DNA of 64,000 bases, taken from Falsiroseomonas sp050563525. Its GTDB lineage: Bacteria > Pseudomonadota > Alphaproteobacteria > Acetobacterales > Acetobacteraceae. This document shows, one piece after another, positions 16,377 to 24,766 of the stretch (position 1 is its first letter; each line of letters starts with the position of its first letter). The stretch covers positions 280,356-344,355 of the forward strand of contig NZ_JBNXUN010000006.1 in assembly GCF_050563525.1 (NCBI RefSeq). Reading direction: 5' to 3'. A program made the position numbers and the translations under genes. The notes beneath the pieces are model-generated. The model was not told the origin of the DNA. It was given only the letters and a program-made list of their open reading frames with translations, and searched no databases.

Positions 16377-17354
16377 TTACGCATCCATCCGGATGCCGAG
16401 CCGCCGGATCATGCCGCCCCAGCGGTCGGTCTCCTCGGCCAGGAAGGCGGAGGCCTCGGCGGGCGTGCTGGCCATCACCTCGAAACCCGCGGCCTCCAGG
16501 CGCTGGCGCCCGGCAGGCTCGCGCAGCGCCCGCTGCGCCTCCGCCGCCAGCCGCGCGATGCGCTCCGGCGGGGTGGCGGCCGGTGCCACCATGATCTGCC
16601 AGCCATAGGATTCGGCGTTTGCAATGCCCTGTTCCGCCAGCGTCGGCACCGCCGGCGTCAGCGCGAAGCGGTTGGCGGAGGTGACGGCCAGCGCCCGGAT
16701 GCTGTTATCCCGCACCTGGCCCATCACCGCCGCCGTCGTCACCACCATGGCCTGGATTCGGCCGGCGACCAGATCCAGCGTCGCGTCGGGGAAGCCGCGA
16801 TAGGGCACGTGCAGCATCTCCAGCCCCCCCGCCTTGGCCATCAGGTCGATCATGCCGAGATGCCCGCCCGAGCCCGGCCCGACCGAGCCGAAGGCCAGCT
16901 TGCCCGGATTGGCGCGGACATGGGCGATGAAGCCGGCGAGGTCCGTCACCGGCAGGTCCTTGTTCACCACCAGGAATTGCGGCCCGCGCACCAGCAGCGA
17001 GATCGCGACCAGGTCCCGCTTCGGGTCGTAGGGCAGGTTCGGGAACAGCGCCGGGGCGGTGGACAGCGGGCCGTTGATGGACAGGCCAATGGTGTGCTCG
17101 TCCGTCGCCTTTGCGACGATGTCCGTGCCGATGTTGCCGCCGGCGCCGGCGCGATTCTCCACCACCACGGGCTGGCCCAGCGCCGTCGCCAGATGCGCCG
17201 TCACCACCCGGCCGGTCAGGTCCGGGCTGGACCCCGCCGGGAACGGCACCACGAAGCGCACCGGGCGGTTCGGCCAGGTGGCCTGGGCACGGGCGGACAG
17301 GAGGGGCGCGGTCGCCAGGGTAGCGCCCAGCAGCAGGCGGCGGGTGGGGTGCAT
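16377..17354 (-). CDS. Bug-family (TctC) periplasmic solute-binding protein
   Basis: A periplasmic ligand-binding protein of the tripartite tricarboxylate transporter (Bug) family, which captures carboxylated solutes. The 325-residue protein has an N-terminal signal with twin Arg (MHPTRRLLLGATLATAPLLSARAQA), then the family start TWPNRPVRFVVPFPAGSSPDLTGR, VVVENRAGAGGNIGTDIVA and VPYRGFPDATLDLVAGRIQ. No TctA/TctB permease adjoins it, which is common for this expanded family. Neighbours on the same strand upstream are a CHAP lipoprotein, an HMG-CoA-lyase-like enzyme and a CoA transferase, so an organic-acid ligand feeding those enzymes is possible but unproven. Confidence 0.9.
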   Translation of the reverse strand: MHPTRRLLLGATLATAPLLSARAQATWPNRPVRFVVPFPAGSSPDLTGRVVTAHLATALGQPVVVENRAGAGGNIGTDIVAKATDEHTIGLSINGPLSTAPALFPNLPYDPKRDLVAISLLVRGPQFLVVNKDLPVTDLAGFIAHVRANPGKLAFGSVGPGSGGHLGMIDLMAKAGGLEMLHVPYRGFPDATLDLVAGRIQAMVVTTAAVMGQVRDNSIRALAVTSANRFALTPAVPTLAEQGIANAESYGWQIMVAPAATPPERIARLAAEAQRALREPAGRQRLEAAGFEVMASTPAEASAFLAEETDRWGGMIRRLGIRMDA

Positions 17355-17417
17355 CTCGGGGTTCCTCGGGTTTCGTTGCGCACAGGATGACGTGTTCGGC
17401 TTGCGCCGGAAAGCGCT

Positions 17418-17915
17418 TCAGCCGCCGGCGTAGCGCGCCTGCGGGTGGATGAAGCCGCGCGCCGGGTAGGCGGTGTTGCCGAGCGCGTTGATCGGGGGAT
17501 ACCAGACCCGCACCAGCGACCAGTCATTGCCGGCCGAGACATCGACCACGCGCTGATCCGTGGTGATCCGCCCGCGCGCCGCGCCGGTCGCCCAATTGGC
17601 GTGGTCCACCAGCACCTCCCGCCGCCCGACCACGCGGGAGACGACCGCGACATGGCCGAGCCGCATCCGCCCGGTGCGGCCAATGACCAGCACGCTGCCC
17701 GGCCGCGGCGCCACGCCCCGGTCATACCGCCCGGCTGCCGCGTCCCACCATTGCCAGGCATCGCCGGCCAGGCTCACGCCGGACCGTGCGCGGGCATAAG
17801 GCACGCACGAAATCGGCTCGCCCAGCTGCGGCCGCAGCGGTGCGACGGAGGCAGTGCGGCTGCTGCCACAGGCGGCGAGGCCAATCAGCAGCAACAAGGC
17901 AAGGACGGCGCGCAT
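17418..17915 (-). CDS. CHAP-domain lipoprotein, probable peptidoglycan amidase
   Basis: A 165-residue exported protein. A lipoprotein signal with lipobox LAAC (Cys ~16) is followed by a CHAP/NlpC-like domain. The likely nucleophile is Cys in ISCVPYARARSG (~residue 37), and the catalytic His is in LGHVAVVSRV (~residue 88), followed by VDHANW. CHAP enzymes cut peptide or amide bonds in cell-wall peptides; here it would be tethered to the outer membrane. The compact domain fills the whole protein, with no separate wall-binding module. It is 40 bases downstream of the HMG-CoA-lyase-like gene; functional linkage to that gene is doubtful. Confidence 0.82.
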   Translation of the reverse strand: MRAVLALLLLIGLAACGSSRTASVAPLRPQLGEPISCVPYARARSGVSLAGDAWQWWDAAAGRYDRGVAPRPGSVLVIGRTGRMRLGHVAVVSRVVGRREVLVDHANWATGAARGRITTDQRVVDVSAGNDWSLVRVWYPPINALGNTAYPARGFIHPQARYAGG

Positions 17916-17955
17916 GGCCCTGTTCTAACAGGGCACGGCAGCCGAGGCGAGGTCG

Positions 17956-18852
17956 TTACGCGGCCCGAGCGGCCGGAACCGCCCGCATCCGCCCGCCCGG
18001 CAGCGCGCCCGGAATGTCCGCCGCGAAATCCGCCGCCGCCAGCAGGGCGTTCCACTCCACGCCCGTCGCCACACCCATGCGCCGGAACAGCCAGGCCACA
18101 TCCTCCGTCGCGACGTTGCCGGTGGCGCCCGGCGCGAAGGGGCAGCCGCCCAGGCCGCCGGCGGCGCTGTCGAACACCCGGCAACCGGCCTCCCACGCCG
18201 CGGCGCAGTTGGCGACGCCCATGCCGTAGGTGTCGTGGCCGTGGAAGGCGAAGCGGGGACCCCAGCTGCGGATCGCCTTCTCGAACACGCGATGCACCTG
18301 GTCCGGCGCGGCATTGCCGGTGGTGTCGCAGATCGAGATCTCGATGCCCGGATCGAGCGCCATCACCCGCTCCACCCAATCCAGCGCATCGTCTTCCGGC
18401 ACCACGCCCTCGAACGGGCAGTGGAAGGCGCAGGACAGGTTGAAGCGAAGCTGCATGCCCGAAGCCACGGCATCGGCCACGATGCCGGACAAATCGGAAA
18501 AGCTGTCCATGCGGCTGCGGTTCACATTGGCCAGGTTGTGGCTTTCGGTGACGGACATGAACACGCCGACGCGCTGCGCGCCCGCCGCACGCGCCGCCTC
18601 GAAGCCGCGGCGATTCGGCGCCAGCACGGTGCATTCCAGGCCGGGCAGCGCCAGCGCGGCTTCCAGCACCGCGCCGGTATCTGCCATCTGCGGCACCGCC
18701 TTCGGGCTGACGAAGGACCCCACCTCCATCCGCCGCAGGCCAGCGGCGTGCAGCCTGCGGACCAGTTCGATCTTCGACGCGGTCGGCACGAAGGGGCCGA
18801 TGGATTGCAGCCCGTCGCGCGGCGCGACCTCGGATATCACCGCCTCAGCCAT
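17956..18852 (-). CDS. Hydroxymethylglutaryl-CoA lyase family protein
   Basis: A TIM-barrel aldolase-type lyase of 298 residues that cleaves HMG-CoA to acetyl-CoA and acetoacetate, or a related acyl-CoA such as citramalyl-CoA. Visible are the start EVAPRDGLQSIG (Arg and Asp of the active site), VGSFVSPKAVPQMADT, NLSCAFHCPFEGVV, the metal-binding HGHDTYGMGVANC (two His), and the Cys loop GLGGCPFAPGATGNV that supplies the catalytic cysteine. Its start overlaps the end of the class III CoA-transferase gene by 8 bases. That pairing suggests a pathway in which the transferase activates an acid and this lyase cleaves the thioester; the acid is not identified. Confidence 0.9.
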   Translation of the reverse strand: MAEAVISEVAPRDGLQSIGPFVPTASKIELVRRLHAAGLRRMEVGSFVSPKAVPQMADTGAVLEAALALPGLECTVLAPNRRGFEAARAAGAQRVGVFMSVTESHNLANVNRSRMDSFSDLSGIVADAVASGMQLRFNLSCAFHCPFEGVVPEDDALDWVERVMALDPGIEISICDTTGNAAPDQVHRVFEKAIRSWGPRFAFHGHDTYGMGVANCAAAWEAGCRVFDSAAGGLGGCPFAPGATGNVATEDVAWLFRRMGVATGVEWNALLAAADFAADIPGALPGGRMRAVPAARAA

Positions 18853-20044
18853 CGTTTTTCTCCCCCAGCAATTCGGAAAAGACGTGGTGGTTGTGCGCGC
18901 CTACGGCCGGCCCCGTCCAGCGCACCATGTCGCGCGGGGCGACACCATCGAAGCGGAAGGGCGCGGCCGGGTGCAGCAGGGTCTCGCCGATCAGCGGGTC
19001 CTCGACCCGCATCACCGTCTGGCGGGCCTGGAAATGCGGGTCCTCGGCGCAGTCGCGCATGTCGTACAGGCGGGAACAGGGGATGTCCGCCGCCTCCAGC
19101 ACCGCCTCGGCCTCGGCGGCCGACAGGGTGCGGGTCCAGCGGCCGATCTCGCCGTCGATCTCCGCCATGTTGGCGCAACGGCCGCGGTTGTCGGCAAAAC
19201 GAGGGTCGGCAGCCATTTCCGGCCGGCCGATGGCGTCGCACAGCCGCCGGAAGATCGGGTCCGAATTGCCGCCGATGCACAGCCATTTGCCATCGGCGCA
19301 GAGATAGGTGTTGGTCGGCGCCGCGGTCAGGATGGCTGACCCCGCCGGCTGCCGCACCGCGCCGGTCAGGCCGTACTCGGGCAGCATCCCCTCCATCAGG
19401 CTGAACACGCTGCCGACGAGGTCGACATCGATGATGCGGCCGCGCGCCTCCGGATTGCCCTTGAGGCCCCAGCAGGCGGCCGCCACCGCCAGCGCGGTGT
19501 ACATGCCGGCCAGGTCGTCGCTGATCGAAACGCCGCAGCGCGGCGGCGCGTGTTCCGTCACGCCCGGCGTCGCAGTCAGGTGGCGCAGCCCGCCCATCGC
19601 CTCCCCGATCGAGCCGAAGGCCGGCTTGTCCCGGTACGGGCCGTCCTGGCCGAAGCCGGAGACGCGGGCGATGACCAGGCGCGGGTTTTCGGCGTGCAGC
19701 ACATCCGGCCCCAGGCCGATGCGCTCCAGGAAGCCGGGGCGGAAGTTTTCCACCAAGGCATCGGCGCGGGCGCACAGCTTCAACAGCCGGGCGCGGTCCG
19801 CCGCGTCCTTCAGGTTCAGGGTCACCGACAGCTTGTTGCGGGCGTGGATGCTGAACCAGACGGGATGGCCGTTGTGCCGGCTGCCCCAGCCGCGGATCGG
19901 ATCGCCCTCCGGCGGCTCCACCTTGATGACCTCCGCGCCGAGATCGGCCAGCAGCCGCGTCGCAAAGGGCCCGGCGATGTAGTGGCCCAGCTCGACGATC
20001 TTCAGCCCGGCCAGCGGCAGTCCCTGGCCCCCATCCTGCGCCAT
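18845..20044 (-). CDS. CaiB/BaiF class III CoA transferase
   Basis: Moves CoA between acyl groups, typically from succinyl-CoA to an organic acid. The 399-residue protein has the family N-terminus LAGLKIVELGHYIAGPFATRLLADLGAEVIKVEPPEGDP, then RNKLSVTLNLKD, a segment with the catalytic Asp (DDLAGMYTALAVAAACWG), and TYLCADGKWLCIGGNSDPIF. It is the first gene of a unit with the HMG-CoA-lyase-like gene (8-base overlap). The upstream 240-base gap (20045-20284) separates it from an MFS gene on the same strand and has no coding frame of note. Substrate unknown; formyl-CoA transferase is unlikely given the partner. Confidence 0.9.
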   Translation of the reverse strand: MAQDGGQGLPLAGLKIVELGHYIAGPFATRLLADLGAEVIKVEPPEGDPIRGWGSRHNGHPVWFSIHARNKLSVTLNLKDAADRARLLKLCARADALVENFRPGFLERIGLGPDVLHAENPRLVIARVSGFGQDGPYRDKPAFGSIGEAMGGLRHLTATPGVTEHAPPRCGVSISDDLAGMYTALAVAAACWGLKGNPEARGRIIDVDLVGSVFSLMEGMLPEYGLTGAVRQPAGSAILTAAPTNTYLCADGKWLCIGGNSDPIFRRLCDAIGRPEMAADPRFADNRGRCANMAEIDGEIGRWTRTLSAAEAEAVLEAADIPCSRLYDMRDCAEDPHFQARQTVMRVEDPLIGETLLHPAAPFRFDGVAPRDMVRWTGPAVGAHNHHVFSELLGEKNDG

Positions 20045-20284
20045 GCGCTCCAGTCCCTCCGAGAATGCGGCGCAGGCTTAAGCCCTGCGGTGGCGAGCGA
20101 AAAGACCGGGCAAGCCCGGCGCCGGAAAGGATCGGGAAACATCCTGCTGTCATAACGGGTCTCGGGTTGCCCTTCTCCCGCAGCCCGTCTCTCCCTCGGA
20201 TGCCGTGCCGACCCTCCCCCCGATCTGGCCGGCATCCCCAACTCGGCGGGGCCCCTTCCCCGGGGTCCCGCCATTTCCTTGCGC

Positions 20285-21412
20285 TCAGCGGCGCGCCAGG
20301 GCTGCGGTCAGCGCCGCCACGGACAGAGCCAGTCCGACGCCGAACACGGCGGCGTGGCTTTCGCCGGTTCCGGCGAACAGCGCGGCCAGGGCGAAGGCGA
20401 CCGCCGCCTGCGCCACCGCATAGGTCGCCGTCGCGCGCACCCACAGCACCCCGGCCTGCACCCCCGCCGCCTCCCGCGCCGCGGCCAGCGTCACCGCCGT
20501 CACGCCGATGCCGGCGAAGCCGCCGAGCGGGGCGGCCAGCAGCAGCGCCGGCCACCACGGCACCAATGTCGCGGCCAACGCCGCCACCTGCACCGCCAGC
20601 CAGATCGGCACCGCCCGCCGCCCGCCGATCCGCCCGGCGACCCCCCCGCCCAGCAGCGTGCCCGCCACCGCGCCCAGCCCGAACAGCACCCAGACCAGGG
20701 AGGCCGCCTCCACCGGGAGCCCGCGCCCGCGCACCGCGAGGTCCGCCAGGTAGACCATCGGCGCCACCATCCCGGCGCCCGACAGACCATAGGCCAGCAG
20801 CAGCCGCGCCGCCCGCGGCACCGCCTGCGCCGCCTCCGCCGCCGCCAGGGCCGGCGGGTTCGGCCAGTGCGGCCGCGCCGCGACCCACAGCAGCCCGACA
20901 GCCACGGCAAGGCCGCCCCACGCCAGGCTGAGGCCGCCCAACAGCAGCAGCGGCACCAGCAGCCCCACCACCGCGACGCCGCTGCCGGCCCCCGCCATCA
21001 CCACGCCGCCCGCCATGCCGCGACGCTCCGGCGCCACGCTGGCCTGCACCGATGGTCCGGCGAGCGCCATCAGCAGCCCGCCCGCGACGCCGGCGAGACC
21101 GCGCCACAGCACGAACCACCACAGCCCGCCGGGCACCGCGCAGGCCAGGAACGAAAGCAGCGCCAGCGCCATGCCGGCATCCAGCACCCGCGCCACGCCA
21201 GCCCGCGCCGCCAGCGCCCGGCCGCCCAGCACGCCGAGCAGGTAGCCCGCGAGATTCGCCGCACCGAGCAGGCCGCCGCCGGCACCATCCACCCACCCTT
21301 CGCCCACCATGGCCGGGAACAGCGGCACATAGGCGAAGCGCGCCAGGCCGATGCCGGCCAGCACCGCGCCCGCGCCGGCCAGCGCGGGGTGCCAGAAGGC
21401 CTGCTCCGCCAC
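20285..21412 (-). CDS. YbfB/YjiJ-type MFS transporter
   Basis: A major facilitator superfamily permease of 375 residues with twelve hydrophobic helices. Its opening AGAGAVLAGIGLARFAYVPLFPAMV is the characteristic start of the YbfB/YjiJ subfamily, followed by GAANLAGYLLGVLGGRALAAR and a Gly/Ala-rich helix packing. The substrate is unknown. It starts 4 bases after the histidine kinase stop, so it is probably co-transcribed with the HtrA-RR-HK genes; this raises the possibility that the two-component system controls an efflux function. The gene is exceptionally rich in Ala, Gly, Leu and Val. Confidence 0.87.
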   Translation of the reverse strand: MAEQAFWHPALAGAGAVLAGIGLARFAYVPLFPAMVGEGWVDGAGGGLLGAANLAGYLLGVLGGRALAARAGVARVLDAGMALALLSFLACAVPGGLWWFVLWRGLAGVAGGLLMALAGPSVQASVAPERRGMAGGVVMAGAGSGVAVVGLLVPLLLLGGLSLAWGGLAVAVGLLWVAARPHWPNPPALAAAEAAQAVPRAARLLLAYGLSGAGMVAPMVYLADLAVRGRGLPVEAASLVWVLFGLGAVAGTLLGGGVAGRIGGRRAVPIWLAVQVAALAATLVPWWPALLLAAPLGGFAGIGVTAVTLAAAREAAGVQAGVLWVRATATYAVAQAAVAFALAALFAGTGESHAAVFGVGLALSVAALTAALARR

Positions 21413-21415
21413 CGG

Positions 21416-22816
21416 TCAGCCCACGGGCAGGCGCAGCGTCACGGTGAGGCCCGGCGGCACGGTGCCCGGATGGCTGTCGGCCAGCACCACCTCCCCGCCA
21501 TGCAGCGCCACCACCGCGCGGACCAGGGACAGGCCGAGGCCGGACCCCGGCGTGGTGCGCGCCGCATCGGTGCGGAAGAAACGCTCGCCCACCCGGACCC
21601 GGTCCGCCACCGCGAGGCCCGGGCCGTCATCGGCGACCGCGATCTCGACCACATTGCCGGATTGCCGGGCCGAGAGGACGACGCGGCCACCCGCCGGGTT
21701 GAATTTCAGCGCGTTGTCCAGAAGGTTCGCCACCGCTTGCAGCAGCAGGTCGCGGTCGCCCACCAGGGGCAGCGCCTCCGGCAGGTTGGTCTCCAGCACC
21801 TGTTCTCCCACCTCGGCCGCGGCGCCGTACAGCTCCGCCGCATCGGCCAGCATCGGCGCCAAATCCAGCAGCGCGAAGGCGGCGCGGCGGGCGCCGGCCT
21901 CGACCTCCGCGATGCGCAGCACAGCCTTGAAGACACGGGCGATGTCGTCGAGGTCCGCGATGCCCTGTTCCACCGCCGCCCGCAGCGCCTCCTCGTCCGA
22001 GGCGGCGCTCAGCGACTCCTCCAGCTTCGCCCGGGCGCGCGCGATCGGCGTGCGCAGGTCGTGCGCGATGGCATCCGAGACACCGCGTACGCCCGCCATC
22101 AACTGCGCGATGCGGTCCAGCATGGCGTTCATGGTCATGCCGAGCCTGTCGAACTCGTCCTGCCGGTCGGAAAGCGGCACGCGTCGGGACAGGTCGCCGC
22201 CGCTGATCGCCGCCGCGGTGCCGTAGACCGGCGCAAGCCGGTCCTCCAGCGCGCGCCGCAGCAGCCAGGCGCCCAGCACGGCGATGGCGGCGGACGATGC
22301 GGCAGCCCAGGCGATGCCTTCGCTCAGCAGCGCCCGTAGCCGCAGCTTCTCCGCCACGTCGCGGCCGACCAGCATGCGGTAGCCCTCGCCGAGGTCGATG
22401 CGCAGCAGCCGCGCCTCGCTTTCCGAATCCTCACGCAGCAGCGGGATGCGAATCCAGAGCGGGTCGCCCTCTGCCTCCTCCGGCCACGCCTCGAGGTTGC
22501 CGGCGAGGGTCGTGCGGTCCGGCGACTGCAACAGGTACAGCGCCTCGTTCTGCACATCGAGCGCGATGCGGTCCGCGATCGAGGTCATCAGCCCGCTGAT
22601 GCCGGCATCCTGGCGACGTTCCGCCAGGGCCGTGGCATCGGCGCGGATCGCGGCATCGGTCTGCCGGTCCAGCGCGCCGGCAGTGTTCCACCACAGCACA
22701 ACGGCCGCGGCGGTCGCGGCGGCGGCGAACAGCGCGGTGAACAGCAGCGCGAAGCGGCCGGAGGCGCTGCGCAGCAGTCCGATCAGCGGCAGTTCCGCCA
22801 GGCCGGGGGTCACCAC
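21416..22816 (-). CDS. Two-component sensor histidine kinase
   Basis: A membrane sensor kinase of 466 residues. TM1 is at about residues 18-42, a periplasmic sensor region at ~45-165, and TM2 at ~170-192. A HAMP linker (LEDRLAPVYGTAAAISGGDLSRRVPLSDR) leads to a HisKA dimerisation helix with phosphoacceptor His in SDAIAHDLRTPIARARAKLE. The HATPase domain has the N box NLLDNALKFNP, G1 DDGPGLAVADRVR and G2 GSGLGLSLVRAVV. It is encoded one base after the response regulator stop. The periplasmic region has many acidic residues (EAWPEEAEGDP), consistent with sensing a cation or envelope state, but the signal is unknown. Confidence 0.93.
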   Translation of the reverse strand: MVTPGLAELPLIGLLRSASGRFALLFTALFAAAATAAAVVLWWNTAGALDRQTDAAIRADATALAERRQDAGISGLMTSIADRIALDVQNEALYLLQSPDRTTLAGNLEAWPEEAEGDPLWIRIPLLREDSESEARLLRIDLGEGYRMLVGRDVAEKLRLRALLSEGIAWAAASSAAIAVLGAWLLRRALEDRLAPVYGTAAAISGGDLSRRVPLSDRQDEFDRLGMTMNAMLDRIAQLMAGVRGVSDAIAHDLRTPIARARAKLEESLSAASDEEALRAAVEQGIADLDDIARVFKAVLRIAEVEAGARRAAFALLDLAPMLADAAELYGAAAEVGEQVLETNLPEALPLVGDRDLLLQAVANLLDNALKFNPAGGRVVLSARQSGNVVEIAVADDGPGLAVADRVRVGERFFRTDAARTTPGSGLGLSLVRAVVALHGGEVVLADSHPGTVPPGLTVTLRLPVG

Positions 22817-22817
22817 C

Positions 22818-23498
22818 TCATGCCTGGGCGCGGATCATGTACCCCGCATTGCGCACGGTGTGGATCAGCGGCCGGTCGAAGCCCTTGTCCAGCTTGTGGC
22901 GCAGGCGGCTGACATGCACGTCGATGACGTTGGTCTGCGGGTCGAAGTGGTAGTCCCACACCTTCTCCAGCAGCATGGTCCGCGTCACCACCTGGCCGGC
23001 ATGGCGCATCAGGTGTTCCAGCAGCCGGAACTCGCGCGGCTGCACGTCGATCCGCTTGCCGCCGCGGGTCACGGTGCGGGACAGCAGGTCGAGCTCCAGG
23101 TCGGCCACCTTCAGCCGCGTCGTCGGCACCTCCGCCGAGGGGCGCCGGCCCAGCGCTTCGACCCGCGCCAACAATTCCGCGAAGGCGAAGGGCTTGGTCA
23201 GGTAGTCGTCGCCGCCGGCCTTGAGGCCCTTCACCCGCTCATCGACCGCGGTCAGCGCCGACAGGAACAGGACCGGCGAGAGGTTGCCCTGCCCGCGCAG
23301 GGTCTCCACCAGGCGCACGCCATCCACGCCGCCGGGCAGCATGCGGTCCAGCACCAGCACGTCGAACGGCTCGGAGGCCGCCAGGAACAGGCCGTCGCGG
23401 CCGTTCGCCGCGTGCTCGACCGTGTGGCCAGCCTCCTGCAGCCCCTTCTTCACGAAGCGGGCGACCTCGACGTCGTCCTCCACCAGCAGGATCCGCAT
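22818..23498 (-). CDS. OmpR-family response regulator
   Basis: A DNA-binding response regulator of 226 residues. The receiver domain (1-115) has acidic pocket residues E7/D8/D9, phosphoacceptor D51 in VLVLDRMLPGG and Lys in DDYLTKPFAF. The winged-helix effector domain (~128-222) has the recognition region TRTMLLEKVWDYHFDPQTNVIDVHVSRLR. It is followed by its partner kinase with a one-base gap. The HtrA protease gene lies 99 bases upstream on the same strand, so protease and regulator may form one unit, as in envelope-stress systems. No operator sequence was identified. Confidence 0.95.
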   Translation of the reverse strand: MRILLVEDDVEVARFVKKGLQEAGHTVEHAANGRDGLFLAASEPFDVLVLDRMLPGGVDGVRLVETLRGQGNLSPVLFLSALTAVDERVKGLKAGGDDYLTKPFAFAELLARVEALGRRPSAEVPTTRLKVADLELDLLSRTVTRGGKRIDVQPREFRLLEHLMRHAGQVVTRTMLLEKVWDYHFDPQTNVIDVHVSRLRHKLDKGFDRPLIHTVRNAGYMIRAQA

Positions 23499-23597
23499 GG
23501 GTGTCTGGGCCTTCTTACCAATGCGGCAGGATAGGGCGCCGGGTGGCTTGGCGTCACCTGCCCGGCCGGGCGCCTTGAGATGACGAGTGCTTAACCC

Positions 23598-24689
23598 TCA
23601 GCCGGGCGCTGTCGGTCGCCGTCCGACCTGCACCGGCACTTCGGTCGGCCTTCCGTTGCGCAGGATGGACAGGCGCACGGTCTGGCCCGGCGTCACGGCC
23701 GCGATGCCGCGCACCAGCGCCCGGCTGGTCGCCACCGCCTCCCCGTTGATCGCCACCACCTGGTCGCCCTGGCGCAGGCCGGCCCGCGCGGCGGGGCTGC
23801 CACGCTCCACCCCCGCCACCAGCACGGCGCCGGCCGGCGTGGCGGCGGGCGTGGCACCTGGCTCGCTGCCGACATCCTGGACCGAGACGCCAAGCCAGCC
23901 GCGCTCCACCCGCCCGCTGCCGCGCAGCTGGTCGATGACGCCGCGCGCCAGGTCCGACGGCACCGCGAAGCCGATGCCGGCGGAGGCGCCGGAGGGCGAG
24001 TAGATGGCGGTGTTGATGCCGATGACCTCGCCCGCCGTGTTGAACAGCGGGCCGCCGGAATTGCCGGGATTGATCGGCGCATCGGTCTGGATGAAGTCGT
24101 CGAACGGCCCGGCGCCGATCTCCCGCCCCCGCGCCGAGACGATGCCGGAGGTGATGGACCCGCCGAGGCCGAACGGGTTGCCCGCCGCCAGTACCCAGTT
24201 GCCGACGCGCATGGCGGCCGAGCTGCCCCAGGCCAGCGCCGGCAGGGTTCCGCGCGCCTCGATCCGCAGCAAGGCGAGGTCGGTCAGCTCGTCCGATCCG
24301 ACCAGGCGTGCCTGGTACTCCTGGCCGTTCTGGAACGTCACCTGCACCCGCGTGGCGTTGCCAATCACGTGGTTGTTGGTGACCAGCAGCCCGGCCGGGT
24401 CGATCACGAAGCCGGAGCCGGCGCCCTGCACCTGCGGCCCACGGCCGCGACCACGCTCCCGTTCGCGAAAATAGCGCTCAAAGGGTGTGCCGCGTAGTTC
24501 CGGCGGAATGTCCGCGCGGGCCTCGGAGGTGACGGAGATGCTGACCACCGCCGGCAGCACCCGTTCCGCCAGATCGGCGAAATCCGGCAGCAGCGCACCG
24601 CGCTGAGCCTGGGCCGGCGGCGCGGCGCAGCCGACCACGGGCAGCAGGGCGAGGCCGGCGAGGGCGCGGCGGCTGAGGACTGTGGACAT
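23598..24689 (-). CDS. HtrA/DegP-like periplasmic serine protease
   Basis: A quality-control protease acting in the periplasm. From 24689 it has 363 residues: a signal with RR and a possible lipobox (LPVVGC), then a trypsin-like domain. Catalytic residues are His in LLVTNNHVIGNA, Asp in DELTDLALLRIE and Ser in PINPGNSGGPLF. One C-terminal PDZ domain follows (RGWLGVSVQDVG ... GSPAARAGLRQGDQVVAINGE). DegP/DegQ usually have two PDZ domains, so this is a one-PDZ, DegS-like architecture. A linker of Arg/Gly repeats (ERERGRGRG) sits in the LA-loop region. The start was set by GGAGAG upstream; two longer in-frame starts are possible. Confidence 0.92.
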   Translation of the reverse strand: MSTVLSRRALAGLALLPVVGCAAPPAQAQRGALLPDFADLAERVLPAVVSISVTSEARADIPPELRGTPFERYFRERERGRGRGPQVQGAGSGFVIDPAGLLVTNNHVIGNATRVQVTFQNGQEYQARLVGSDELTDLALLRIEARGTLPALAWGSSAAMRVGNWVLAAGNPFGLGGSITSGIVSARGREIGAGPFDDFIQTDAPINPGNSGGPLFNTAGEVIGINTAIYSPSGASAGIGFAVPSDLARGVIDQLRGSGRVERGWLGVSVQDVGSEPGATPAATPAGAVLVAGVERGSPAARAGLRQGDQVVAINGEAVATSRALVRGIAAVTPGQTVRLSILRNGRPTEVPVQVGRRPTAPG

Positions 24690-24766
24690 GGGCTCTCCGG
24701 GGGCAGGCAGGCCGCGCTTCATATGGTCTTCCGCTGGCATCACACCATCCTGTCCCTCCGGCCTGG

